From NCBI RefSeq assembly GCF_026341125.1, contig NZ_JAPEOR010000001.1, positions 2,728,001 to 2,792,000 of the forward strand: a stretch of 64,000 bases of DNA, read 5' to 3'. Shown piece after piece: positions 37,101 to 44,704 of this stretch (the stretch's first letter is position 1; each line of letters opens with the position of its first letter). The DNA comes from Streptomyces sp. NBC_01142. Its GTDB lineage: Bacteria > Actinomycetota > Actinomycetes > Streptomycetales > Streptomycetaceae. Both the position numbers and the translations under genes were made by a program. Under the pieces are notes generated by a model. That model was not told where the DNA came from. It was given only the letters and a program-made list of their open reading frames with translations, and did no database searches.

Positions 37101-38384
37101 TCATGACCCTGTGTGTGACAGGTGCGCGGTGGGCACAGTCGTCCCGCGATGCTTGATGTTGACGGCCGAAGCCTTGGCCAGCGCCACGGGGTTCAAGAAT
37201 CGCAGCGGACCGATCAGGCGGGATGCAAACAGGTGCATGTGCCGCGCCACCGACTCGTCGCGCGCTGCCGCCGAGAACATCAGCCGCTCCATGGGATTGA
37301 ACGGACGGGCCTTGGCGAAGTCGGCGGCCAGGTACTGGTGACCGCGCAGCTGGCGCCGGTGCCTGCGTGCGTACATCACGAGCGACCTACTGAGGTCGCC
37401 CCGACCGGTTGCGGCCGAGGCGACCGTCTCTGCCAACCATTGCGCAGACTGCAGAGCCCACCCGCATCCCACTCCCCACAGGGGGTCGCCGGTCAGGGCG
37501 GCGTCGCCGATGAGCGCGACGCCCGGTGCGGTCGGCCTGCGGCTGTGAAGCGGGTAGTTGACAGTGCCGGTGATCTTCGTGAGGCGCTCGGCGGAGTCGA
37601 TGGGCGGTGCCTCGGGTAGGGCGCGGACGAATGCGAAGAAGCTACCCTCCAGGTCTTCCCGGAAGGCCGGCAGCCGTTTCTTTTCCGGGAGCACCGCGAT
37701 GACCGTCACCCCGTCGTCGTTCGGAAACGCGTACGCCATGTCGGGCTCGAGGAACCATGTGTGACCGATCCCGCCGTGCAGCGGAAGGTTGCGGAAGTGC
37801 GCGAGATAGCCGAACCGCGCGTTCTCGTGCAGCCGAGCAGGCACCCCGGCGAACTTCGCTACGGCCGAGTCCTTGCCATCGGCGCCGACCACCAGGCGGG
37901 CCCGGATCTCGCGCTCGCCCTGTGATGTCGACGCGCGCACCCCCAGAGTTCGCCCGGCTTCCCGGACCAGCCCGGTCACATGATGACCGAGGAGCAGATC
38001 GACGCCAGGAGTCTCCGCCGCATGGGACCTGATCAACGGGTCAAGGGTGCTGCGCCGAATGTTGTATGCGTACGGAAGCTCGGGGCCCGTCGGCGCTGCC
38101 CTCGGCTCGATCCATCCCCAGCGGGTGTACCAGCGGGCCTCGTTGCGGACGGCTCCCGCCTTCTCCAGAGCGGGGATGAGGCCGAGTTCGTCCAGCACCG
38201 GGTAGGCGCTGGCCTGGAGGGAGTGGGTGCAAAGCACCTTGTACGCTTCGGGGTCCGAGCGGCGTTCCAGCAGTGCAACGCGGACACCGCGTCGAGCGAG
38301 CAAGATCGCCGCGGCGCTGCCGGCGAGACCGGATCCGCTGATGACGACGTCGTAGTCGTATACCGCGCTCTCAGGCTTGGTCAT
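37101..38384 (-). CDS. FAD-dependent oxidoreductase, geranylgeranyl-reductase-like
   Basis: 427 residues. The FAD site is DYDVVISGSGLAGSAAAILL (GXGXXG), with the later LVVGADGKDSAVAKFAG and ALIGDAALTGDPLWGVGCGW motifs of the PHBH-fold group. Members include halogenases, hydroxylases and lipid reductases. It stands alone in an accessory region next to mobile-element relics, so it may be acquired. The substrate is unknown. Confidence 0.85.
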   Translation of the reverse strand: MTKPESAVYDYDVVISGSGLAGSAAAILLARRGVRVALLERRSDPEAYKVLCTHSLQASAYPVLDELGLIPALEKAGAVRNEARWYTRWGWIEPRAAPTGPELPYAYNIRRSTLDPLIRSHAAETPGVDLLLGHHVTGLVREAGRTLGVRASTSQGEREIRARLVVGADGKDSAVAKFAGVPARLHENARFGYLAHFRNLPLHGGIGHTWFLEPDMAYAFPNDDGVTVIAVLPEKKRLPAFREDLEGSFFAFVRALPEAPPIDSAERLTKITGTVNYPLHSRRPTAPGVALIGDAALTGDPLWGVGCGWALQSAQWLAETVASAATGRGDLSRSLVMYARRHRRQLRGHQYLAADFAKARPFNPMERLMFSAAARDESVARHMHLFASRLIGPLRFLNPVALAKASAVNIKHRGTTVPTAHLSHTGS

Positions 38385-38492
38385 GCCTGATCGCTCCCTT
38401 CGGGGTGTGGTGCCGTTCGTGGGAGTGGTGCAGTGCCACTGCTGTCAGGTGCATGAACAGTTGTCAAGAGTTGTGGATCGGGTGATGTGTGA

Positions 38493-38826
38493 TCAGGCTG
38501 CGGTGGCCTCCTCCGTGCGTTCGATCAGGGCGCCGTTCTCGAACCTCGCGCCGGAGCGCGACACCTGCGGCGACTTGCGGCACCACGGGGCCAGGATCTT
38601 CGAGGAGAACCGCTTGTGCTCGCCGGTGGCCTCCTCGACGCGGCGGTCGTTCACCCGGGGCGCGGCGACCTCGACCGGGGACCGGCCGCGGTGACAACCG
38701 CGCGGGGCCGGTGGCGACCGTTGCGGACCACCAGGCGGTGCCCGCGCTCCTTCCGTTCGCCGGCCAACTCGGCTATGTACTGGCTGACTTCCGCCTCCAG
38801 CGTGGCGGCCGGCATCCGGCGGGAGC
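38493..38826 (-). pseudogene. Relic of a Mutator (IS256-type) transposase
   Basis: Across two frames the minus strand encodes LEAEVSQYIAELAGERKERG, HRLVVRNGRHRPRAV and, after a shift, APRVNDRRVEEATGEHKRFS and KILAPWCRKSPQV. That is the N-terminal domain of Mutator-type transposases. The frame is broken near 38690 and the catalytic domain is missing. After KSPQV the frame continues with 22 unrelated residues to a stop at 38493. No gene is supported from 38827 to 39026. Confidence 0.7.
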
Positions 38827-39026
38827 CTTCGCACGGGCGTGCCTTCCCAGCCCGCGCTGCAACGCGGGCCTACAGTCTGTGGGCTCCTCACCTGTGTGCG
38901 GACGTGACGGAACAGCGGTCGTCGCCGGCGAACGCGTCAGCGAAGGGGTCTCCGAGCGCCGGGAGGTTTGGTTACGGCTCAGTGCTGCTGAAGAAGCAGG
39001 GCAGGGTGGCGGCGTAGCGTGGCAGC

Positions 39027-40240
39027 GTGGCAAACGAAGACCTGGGACGGACCCTGCGCCGCTTGCGCCGTCTGGCCTCCCTGGCACAAGAAGAGCTGGC
39101 CGAGCGATCCGGCGTGTCCGTCGATGTGATCCGCCGGCTCGAACAGCGGCGGAAGCACTCGGCGCGCCTGCCCACACTGCACGCACTGGCCAACGGTCTC
39201 GGCGTGGAACTGACCACGCTCCTGGGCGACCCGCCTGCGGTCTCCGCCACAGGAGAGAACGACGGACCACGCTTGGTGGCCGTACGCCGCGCCATCATGC
39301 CCGTGCTCTGGGGGCCGGCGCCGGAGCCGCCAGGACCTGACTTCTCGCTGGACCGTCTTCGCGAGCAGATCGCGGACGGCTGGACGCAGTGCCACGCCGC
39401 CGAGTTCGACACGGTGATGAAGGCGCTGCCGGATTTGCTCTCGGACGCGCGCACTGCCACGGCCTCGGGCAACGACGACGATCGCAGGGCCGGTTTCGCA
39501 GCCCTGGGCAAGGCACGTCAGCTCGCCGGGCACGTCGCCGTGCGGATGGGCAGGACGACCTTGCCCTGACGAGCCTGGAGCGCGCCATAGACGCTGCGGG
39601 ACAGTCCTCCGATCCACTGCTTCTGCCGATGATCGTCAACTCCACTGCGTGGACCTATCAGCGGCAAGGTCGCCTGGAGGATGCGTTGAGCATCGCCCTC
39701 TGCACCGCCGACGACATGGTGAACGCAGGCCGCGACGAGACAGCCGACGGCCTGAAGGTGTGGGGCGCACTGACCATGAGCGCCGCCACGTCGGCCGCAA
39801 GGAGCGGCGACTACGAGCGCGCGGCGGCGATGATGGAGACGGCGGAGAAGGAAGCCGCCCGAGTCTCGAAGCTGCCTGACGGTGGCGACAATCGCATGGT
39901 CAGCGTCTTCAGCCCGTCGTCGGTCCGCATCGAACGCGTCCGGCTCGCAGTCCAGTACGGGCACCCCCAGGACGCCTTGGCGCTGGCCAAGGGGATGCGG
40001 TTGAGCAAGGACACCCCTCCGTCCTGGCGGACGTGGCTGCTGCTGGACGTGGCCCGAGCCCACACGGACATCGGGGATGCTGCCGGGGCCGTGAAGACCC
40101 TGGAGTCCCTGCGCCGGGTGGCGCCGACGTGGATGCAGCACCACACGCTGGCCGTGACCATCGTGCGCGACCTGTGGGCGCTCCCCAAACACCCGCCGGG
40201 ACTCCGGCCGTTGGCGGAGTTTCTGGGGGTCAGCGAATAG
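39027..40240 (+). pseudogene. XRE-family regulator with TPR domain, frameshifted
   Basis: The first frame (39027-39569) gives a helix-turn-helix, LGRTLRRLRRLASLAQEELA and SVDVIRRLEQ, then about 100 residues ending at VRMGRTTLP. The homologous text continues in another frame from DLALTSLERAID to a stop at 40240, ending WALPKHPPGLRPLAEFLGVSE-like. One missing base near 39557 (ACGACC for ACGGACC) explains the break. Regulators of this family respond to unknown signals. It could be a real mutation or a sequencing error. Confidence 0.8.
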
Positions 40241-40297
40241 CGTGCTGGAAGTGGGACGTTGCGCGTGTACCTCCCGCGAGTCCACCACAGGGCCGGA

Positions 40298-41092
40298 TCA
40301 GCGTGCCGACCGGTCCAGGAACGTGGTGATGAGCTTGAGCCATTCGTCGGGGCGTTCGGCGAACGGGAGGTGGCCGGTCGGGATCTCGACGAGTTCGGCG
40401 TCGGGGAGCGCGTCGGCTACCTCGCGGTGCAGATCGGGCGTGACCAGGAGGTCTTCGGTCGTGGAGATCACCAGGGTCGGTACGGTGATGCGGGCGAGGT
40501 CCTCGCGGACGTCGACGCGGGTGACGAGGTCGGTGTGTTCGGCCGAGCCCGGCGGGAGGGTCCGGGCGGTCGCCTGCAGCAGGGCGTCGAGATCATCGCC
40601 GGGGACGGCTTCCAGTACTGAAGCGCCGAGCGCCAGTGGTACGAGGAACTGCGCCAGCGGTGCGTGGGCGCCGGAGGCGTAGAGGTCCCGCCAGTGTTCG
40701 GCGTTCAAGCGCAGGCGTGCGTTGGGCCGGGCGAACGGTGCGGTCAGCACCATGGCCGTGATGCGCTCCGGGTGGCGGGCGGCGGCGCGGATCGCGACGG
40801 CGGTGCCCAGGGAGTAGCCGACGGCCGTAAAGGTTTCCAGGCCCTCGGCGACCGCGGCGGCCACAAGCTGGTCGGCCAGTTCGTCCAGGGCGAGGGGCGT
40901 GAGCGAACGGAGCGTGTCGCCGGTGCCAGGAAAGTCGACACCGACAACGGTGTGGCCGACGGTGAGCCCGTCGAGGATCGGTCCGTAGTTGGCCGCGATG
41001 CTTCCACCGGCGCCGTGGGCGAGCAACAGTCCCGGACCTGTGCCATGGACGCTGCGGGCGAAGGCGGGCTCGGGCAGGGTGATGTCAGGCAT
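40298..41092 (-). CDS. Alpha/beta hydrolase
   Basis: 264 residues: the oxyanion motif LLAHGAGGSIAANYGPIL, the nucleophile elbow GYSLGTA, Asp in STTEDLLV and His in PTGHLPFAE. It is a small esterase or haloperoxidase-type enzyme. It is divergent from a TetR regulator 86 bases away, with palindromic sites between, so it is the likely target of that regulator. Confidence 0.9.
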   Translation of the reverse strand: MPDITLPEPAFARSVHGTGPGLLLAHGAGGSIAANYGPILDGLTVGHTVVGVDFPGTGDTLRSLTPLALDELADQLVAAAVAEGLETFTAVGYSLGTAVAIRAAARHPERITAMVLTAPFARPNARLRLNAEHWRDLYASGAHAPLAQFLVPLALGASVLEAVPGDDLDALLQATARTLPPGSAEHTDLVTRVDVREDLARITVPTLVISTTEDLLVTPDLHREVADALPDAELVEIPTGHLPFAERPDEWLKLITTFLDRSAR

Positions 41093-41113
41093 GGGAGTCC
41101 CCCAGAAGTTTTG

Positions 41114-41166
41114 TAGCGGTCGCTAAGAATCTGACCCGACCGTACCAGGTTTCTTAGGGGGCGCTA
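41114..41166. promoter_or_regulatory. Pair of TetR-type operator candidates
   Basis: TAGCGGTCGCTA (41114-41125) is palindromic apart from its central GT, and TAGGGGGCGCTA (41155-41166) matches it at 10 of 12 bases. Both lie in the 86-base divergent promoter between the hydrolase and tetR, spaced 41 bases apart. Confidence 0.6.
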
Positions 41167-41178
41167 TAAAATGGGTCC

Positions 41179-41775
41179 ATGACGAAGACTGGAGGCCGCC
41201 CGAGGGGCTTCGACCGCGACACCGCCCTGGAGCAGGCGCTGACCGAGTTCTGGCGGCACGGGTACGAGGCCACCTCGATCGCCTCGCTGACCGCGGCGAT
41301 GGGCATCAACCCGCCCAGCCTGTACGGAGCCTTCGGGGACAAGCGGAAGCTCTTCACCGAAGCGGTCCGGCGCTACGGGCAGACCTACGGCGCGTTCGGC
41401 GGCCGCGCCCTGGCGGAGGAACCCACGGCCCATGCCGCGGTACGACGTTTGCTGCATGAAGCCGCACAGGAGTACACCGATCCCGGCCACCCGCCCGGCT
41501 GCATGGTCATCACCGCCGCGACGAACTGCACGCCGGCGGCCGAGGACATCAAGGCCGAACTGCGCGCCCTGCGCGAGGCGAGCAAGCACGCCATCCACGA
41601 GAAGATCACTGCCGACCTGCGCGCCGGGTGCCTGGCCGCCTCCGTCGACGCGGCCGCGCTCGCCATGTTCTACGCGGCCACCCTCCAGGGCATGTCCACC
41701 CAGGCCTGCGACGGCGCCGGCCGAAGCGATCTGGAACGACTCGCCGACATCGCCATGACCGCCTGGCCGTCATGA
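41179..41775 (+). CDS. TetR/AcrR-family regulator
   Basis: 198 residues: GRPRGFDRDTALEQALTEFW, then TSIASLTAAMGINPPSLYGAF is a classic TetR DNA-binding domain. The C-terminal part resembles the TetR_C group with Cys-containing GCMVITAATNCTP. It probably represses the divergent hydrolase through the palindromes between them. The last codons overlap a resolvase remnant. Confidence 0.92.
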   Translation: MTKTGGRPRGFDRDTALEQALTEFWRHGYEATSIASLTAAMGINPPSLYGAFGDKRKLFTEAVRRYGQTYGAFGGRALAEEPTAHAAVRRLLHEAAQEYTDPGHPPGCMVITAATNCTPAAEDIKAELRALREASKHAIHEKITADLRAGCLAASVDAAALAMFYAATLQGMSTQACDGAGRSDLERLADIAMTAWPS

Positions 41776-41960
41776 CCCCTTATCGGCTACGCGCGGTCTC
41801 GACCGCCGACCGGAACCCCGGCCATCAGATCGACGCCCTGCTGCGTGCAGGTGTTGATCGTGATCACATCCACCTCGACAAGGCGAGTGGCGCGAAGGTG
41901 TCCCGTCCGAAGCGCGACCTCGTGATGCAGCCGGCTGCGTGAGGGCGACACCTTGACGTG
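41772..41960 (+). pseudogene. Serine recombinase (resolvase) 5' stub
   Basis: VSTADRNPGHQIDALLRAGV and HLDKASGAKVSRPKRDLVMQ are the N-terminal catalytic region of a Tn3-type resolvase. The frame breaks after VMQ, and REGDT follows in another frame. The start is shifted by a base as well. It is a dead fragment, similar in sequence to the relic at 58444. Confidence 0.75.
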
Positions 41961-42055
41961 CGGGCAGCGACCCGCCCGCTGCGGGAGCCGCACGGAGCCG
42001 ACGACGGCGCGGCATGAGTCACGCGGCCGGGGCGCGAGCCCAGGGGGCTCTCGTC

Positions 42056-42613
42056 TCACAGCTGGGTGACCGGCGCCTCCGGCGGTAGGCGGAAGTGCGT
42101 GCGGGCCGTTGCCTCCAGCGTGGCCGTTCCCTGCCACTCGCCATGCCGCACCATCTCCGCACCCCCTTCGGAGAAGGAGCGGCCGATCCAGTCGTCGTAC
42201 CCCGCACCGTCCGGAGGGCTCTCCTGGTGGCGGACGCGGTAGCCGCCCTTCCCGTCCCGCGACAGCTCCATCACCCAGGGGGCCGCTATGCCGGTCCCCT
42301 CGACGAGGGTCCGGCCACGGACTGCCAGCTCGGAGCAGGCCATGTCCAGGCCGACCCTCAGGACTCCGTCCTGGGCCTCCCGGATCTCCACGACCTTCTC
42401 CGCACAGAACCAGCGGGCCTTGGATGCCGGCGCGGAGTCGCCCAGCATGCCGCCGTCCTTCCCCACTTCGGCGACCAGTGCCGCGTGCACGACGGGCTGG
42501 ACGGCCTTCCTCAGCCGGGGGTCGACATCCGGGGGAGGTGCCGTGCAGCCGGCAACCACCCCTGCCACGACCGCGCACGCCCCCGCACTCCGCCACACAC
42601 GCGCCCTGCTCAT
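42056..42613 (-). CDS. Lipoprotein of unknown function
   Basis: 185 residues from the ATG at 42613. The N-terminus MSRARVWRSAGACAVVAGVV ends in a lipobox VAGC, so it is likely an anchored surface lipoprotein. The rest is acidic and includes WFCAEKVVEIREAQDG and DMACSELAVRG, with two cysteines that could form a disulphide. I do not recognise a family. It reads toward the resolvase stub and away from the minisatellite. Confidence 0.7.
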   Translation of the reverse strand: MSRARVWRSAGACAVVAGVVAGCTAPPPDVDPRLRKAVQPVVHAALVAEVGKDGGMLGDSAPASKARWFCAEKVVEIREAQDGVLRVGLDMACSELAVRGRTLVEGTGIAAPWVMELSRDGKGGYRVRHQESPPDGAGYDDWIGRSFSEGGAEMVRHGEWQGTATLEATARTHFRLPPEAPVTQL

Positions 42614-42720
42614 GGTCCCCCCACGCACCCCTGCGCCTGCCGTTCGCACCTCAACTCTATGCCGGAGCCGGGCTGCTGAGGCGGTGGCGCCGGAACCGGC
42701 GCCACCCGGCGCCGGGAGCC

Positions 42721-42881
42721 GCCCCGCGAGTCCGCGCCCCGCGAGTCCGCGCCCCGCGAGTCCGCGCCCCGCGAGTCCGCGCCCCGCGAGTCCGCATGCC
42801 CCGAGCCCGCATGCCCCGAGTCCGCACGCCCCGAGCCCGCACGCCCCGAGTCCGCACGCCCCGAGTCCGCACGCCCCGAGT
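42721..42881. repeat. 15-bp tandem repeat (minisatellite), ten copies plus a partial
   Basis: Five exact copies of GCCCCGCGAGTCCGC (42721-42795) are followed by five variant copies of AYGCCCCGAGYCCGC and a partial one. As 15 bases keep frame, all frames read pentapeptide repeats, but no ribosome site or gene context supports translation. From 42882 to 43460 I see no gene; it is probably the promoter and leader of the peptide gene. Confidence 0.95.
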
Positions 42882-43460
42882 GAAATGTCGGCACTCTTCG
42901 CCGTATCCGGGGTCCGTCGGAGTATCGACAGGAAGCCGCCTATTTTCCGTATCGTCCGGCCCAACTCCGTTATGCGGTTATGTTTCCCTCTCCGGACAGC
43001 AGGCCCCTTTCCTGCGGACTCCGGGCGAAGGCGACGTCTTGCAATGGCCGCGTAACACCTCTCGCCGCTGGGCGGACAGGAATTGGCGTCCTTCAGCGAA
43101 TCTGCACACCGAATGCTCGGGCGGCACACGGTCTCCCAAGGTCTTCCCTGCGCTGACCTGCCCAGGAGCCCGTCTGTGGGGGAATGTCTCGTTCGATGTC
43201 AGGAAGTCACCGGATCCCGGGAATCGAGTCGGGTGATCTCGTGAAGAAGCTGCCACTAATCGATGGACGAACGTGCACGTCGAGGTAATTCCCCGCCGGG
43301 ATGTGCCCTGACCGGCCGCTGTCCGATTAGCGGCCCAACGCGCTTACGTGCTTTGATCCTTCGCACTGCGGGAGTCGGCAAGAAGGGTTCCCGATTTCGG
43401 GTATCCGGCAGGGTCGGTCGCAGCCATTTCGAAATATCCATGCGAAGGGAAGCTCCCATC

Positions 43461-43688
43461 ATGAACTTCATCCCCCAGGTCGAGACCCAGGAACTCTCCG
43501 ACAGCGACCTGGACAACGTGTCCGGCGGCCTGCTCGGCGGCCTCGTCGGCAACGCCACGGCCACCCTCGACTCCGTCGCCCCGGTCTCGGGCACCCTGGG
43601 CTCGGTCACCGGCACCGTCGAGGGCGTCACCGGCCTGAACACGGCCGCGGTCACGGGTCTCGCCACCACCACGGTCGCCGGCGTCTGA
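43461..43688 (+). CDS. Double-glycine precursor peptide (bacteriocin-like)
   Basis: 75 residues from the ATG at 43461 (AGGGAAG upstream). The leader is MNFIPQVETQELSDSDLDNV followed by SGG, the ELSDxDLDxVSGG pattern cleaved by C39 peptidases. The predicted core of 52 residues, beginning LLGGLVGNATATLDS, is rich in Val, Thr, Gly, Ser and Ala, with three VTG blocks and no cysteine, so it cannot form lanthionines. A small stem-loop and then the export genes follow. No known modifying enzyme is adjacent. Confidence 0.85.
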   Translation: MNFIPQVETQELSDSDLDNVSGGLLGGLVGNATATLDSVAPVSGTLGSVTGTVEGVTGLNTAAVTGLATTTVAGV

Positions 43689-43697
43689 GTCGGTCGT

Positions 43698-43714
43698 GTG
43701 CCGCTGAGCGGCAC
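43698..43714 (+). terminator. Short stem-loop after the precursor gene
   Basis: GTGCCGC and GCGGCAC pair (7 bp) around TGA, 10 bases after the stop. It may be a partial terminator that lets precursor mRNA exceed that of the exporter. No U-run follows. Confidence 0.4.
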
Positions 43715-43854
43715 CGTCACACGCGGTGACTACGGCACGTCGGCATCCCCTCCTTGCCGACCGGCCGGGACGTCTGCCCCGGATCCGCCCAGGCTCCGGG
43801 GCAGGCGGCCACCGCCCCGGCGCGCGCCACGGGCGCCGCGTCGATCCAGCCGGA

Positions 43855-43884
43855 CCATTGCAGTTGTTGCCATTGCAGTTGTTG
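43855..43884 (+). repeat. Perfect tandem 15-bp repeat before the exporter genes
   Basis: CCATTGCAGTTGTTG occurs twice with no spacer, ending 13 bases before the GTG of the HlyD-like gene and just before its GAGGGAAG ribosome site. It is lower in GC than its surroundings. Confidence 0.9.
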
Positions 43885-43897
43885 AGGGAAGAGTGTC

Positions 43898-44704
43898 GTG
43901 CAGTTCCGCCAACAGGCCCTTTCCAAGCTGCAATCGCCCGAGGAAATCGATCTGCCGGTGCGTTTCGCCCGGCCTCAGGGCTGGTTTGTCCTGACCGTCA
44001 CGGTCGTCGTCATGATTGCCGCATCCGTCTGGGCGGTGACCGGCACGGTGTCGTCCACCCTCGGCGCACCCGGGATCCTCACCCACGCCCAGGGCAGCTA
44101 CGTCCTGCAGAGCCCCGTCGCGGGCCAGGTCACCGACGTACTCGCCGAAGAAGGCAAGAGGGTTCCCGCCAACACGCCTCTGCTGAAGGTCCGTACCGCG
44201 CAGGGAAGCACCGTCGTACGCACCATCGCCGCAGGCCGGCTGACGACACTCGTCGCCACGATCGGCTCCGTGGTCACCACCGGAGCGGACGTGGCGGCCG
44301 TGGAGCGCGTCGACAACGCGGACGATCCCCTGATGGCCGTCTTGTACGTGCCGGCCGACAGCGGCTCGACCGTGCCCGTCGGCGCGTCGGTGGATCTCAC
44401 CGTCCAGTCGGTGCCGACACAGCAGTACGGGGTGCTGCGCGGCCGGGTGAAGGCCGTCGGCCGGACTGCCCAGACCCGCCAGCGGATCACCGGATTCCTC
44501 GGCAGCAGCCAGCTGGGCGAGCAGTTCTCGCAGCAGGGCCAGCCCGTGGCGGTACTGGTGCGGCTGGACCGGTCCTCGGCGGGTACGTCCGGCTACGCCT
44601 GGTCGTCCTCGGGCGGCCCGCCGTACGACGTCGACTCCATGACCCTGGCCACCGGCGCCATCCACCTGGCCGAGCAGCATCCGATCGATTGGCTGCTTCC
44701 ATGA
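43898..44704 (+). CDS. NHLM-type secretion adaptor, HlyD-like
   Basis: 268 residues from GTG. One membrane span (WFVLTVTVVVMIAASVWAVT) follows a cytosolic N-terminus. The biotinyl-lipoyl-like stretch YVLQSPVAGQVTDVLAEEGK precedes a periplasmic-type beta region. It should link the two ABC transporters to the envelope. Its stop overlaps the next start (ATGA). It is shorter than HlyD of Gram-negatives, as usual in NHLM systems. Confidence 0.88.
   Translation: MQFRQQALSKLQSPEEIDLPVRFARPQGWFVLTVTVVVMIAASVWAVTGTVSSTLGAPGILTHAQGSYVLQSPVAGQVTDVLAEEGKRVPANTPLLKVRTAQGSTVVRTIAAGRLTTLVATIGSVVTTGADVAAVERVDNADDPLMAVLYVPADSGSTVPVGASVDLTVQSVPTQQYGVLRGRVKAVGRTAQTRQRITGFLGSSQLGEQFSQQGQPVAVLVRLDRSSAGTSGYAWSSSGGPPYDVDSMTLATGAIHLAEQHPIDWLLP

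Noticed and set aside
42721..42881. Possible CRISPR array
   Set aside because: The units are contiguous 15-mers without unique spacers and no cas genes are near; it is a minisatellite.
42610..42894. Pentapeptide-repeat protein encoded by the minisatellite
   Set aside because: All frames are open through the array only because its unit is 15 bases; no ribosome site or conserved flanking protein is seen.
43241..43288. 15-codon ORF MKKLPLIDGRTCTSR
   Set aside because: No ribosome site and no relation to neighbouring genes; too short to support.
43461..43688. Lanthipeptide precursor
   Set aside because: The leader resembles type A2 lantibiotic leaders, but the core has no cysteine and no LanM-type enzyme is near.
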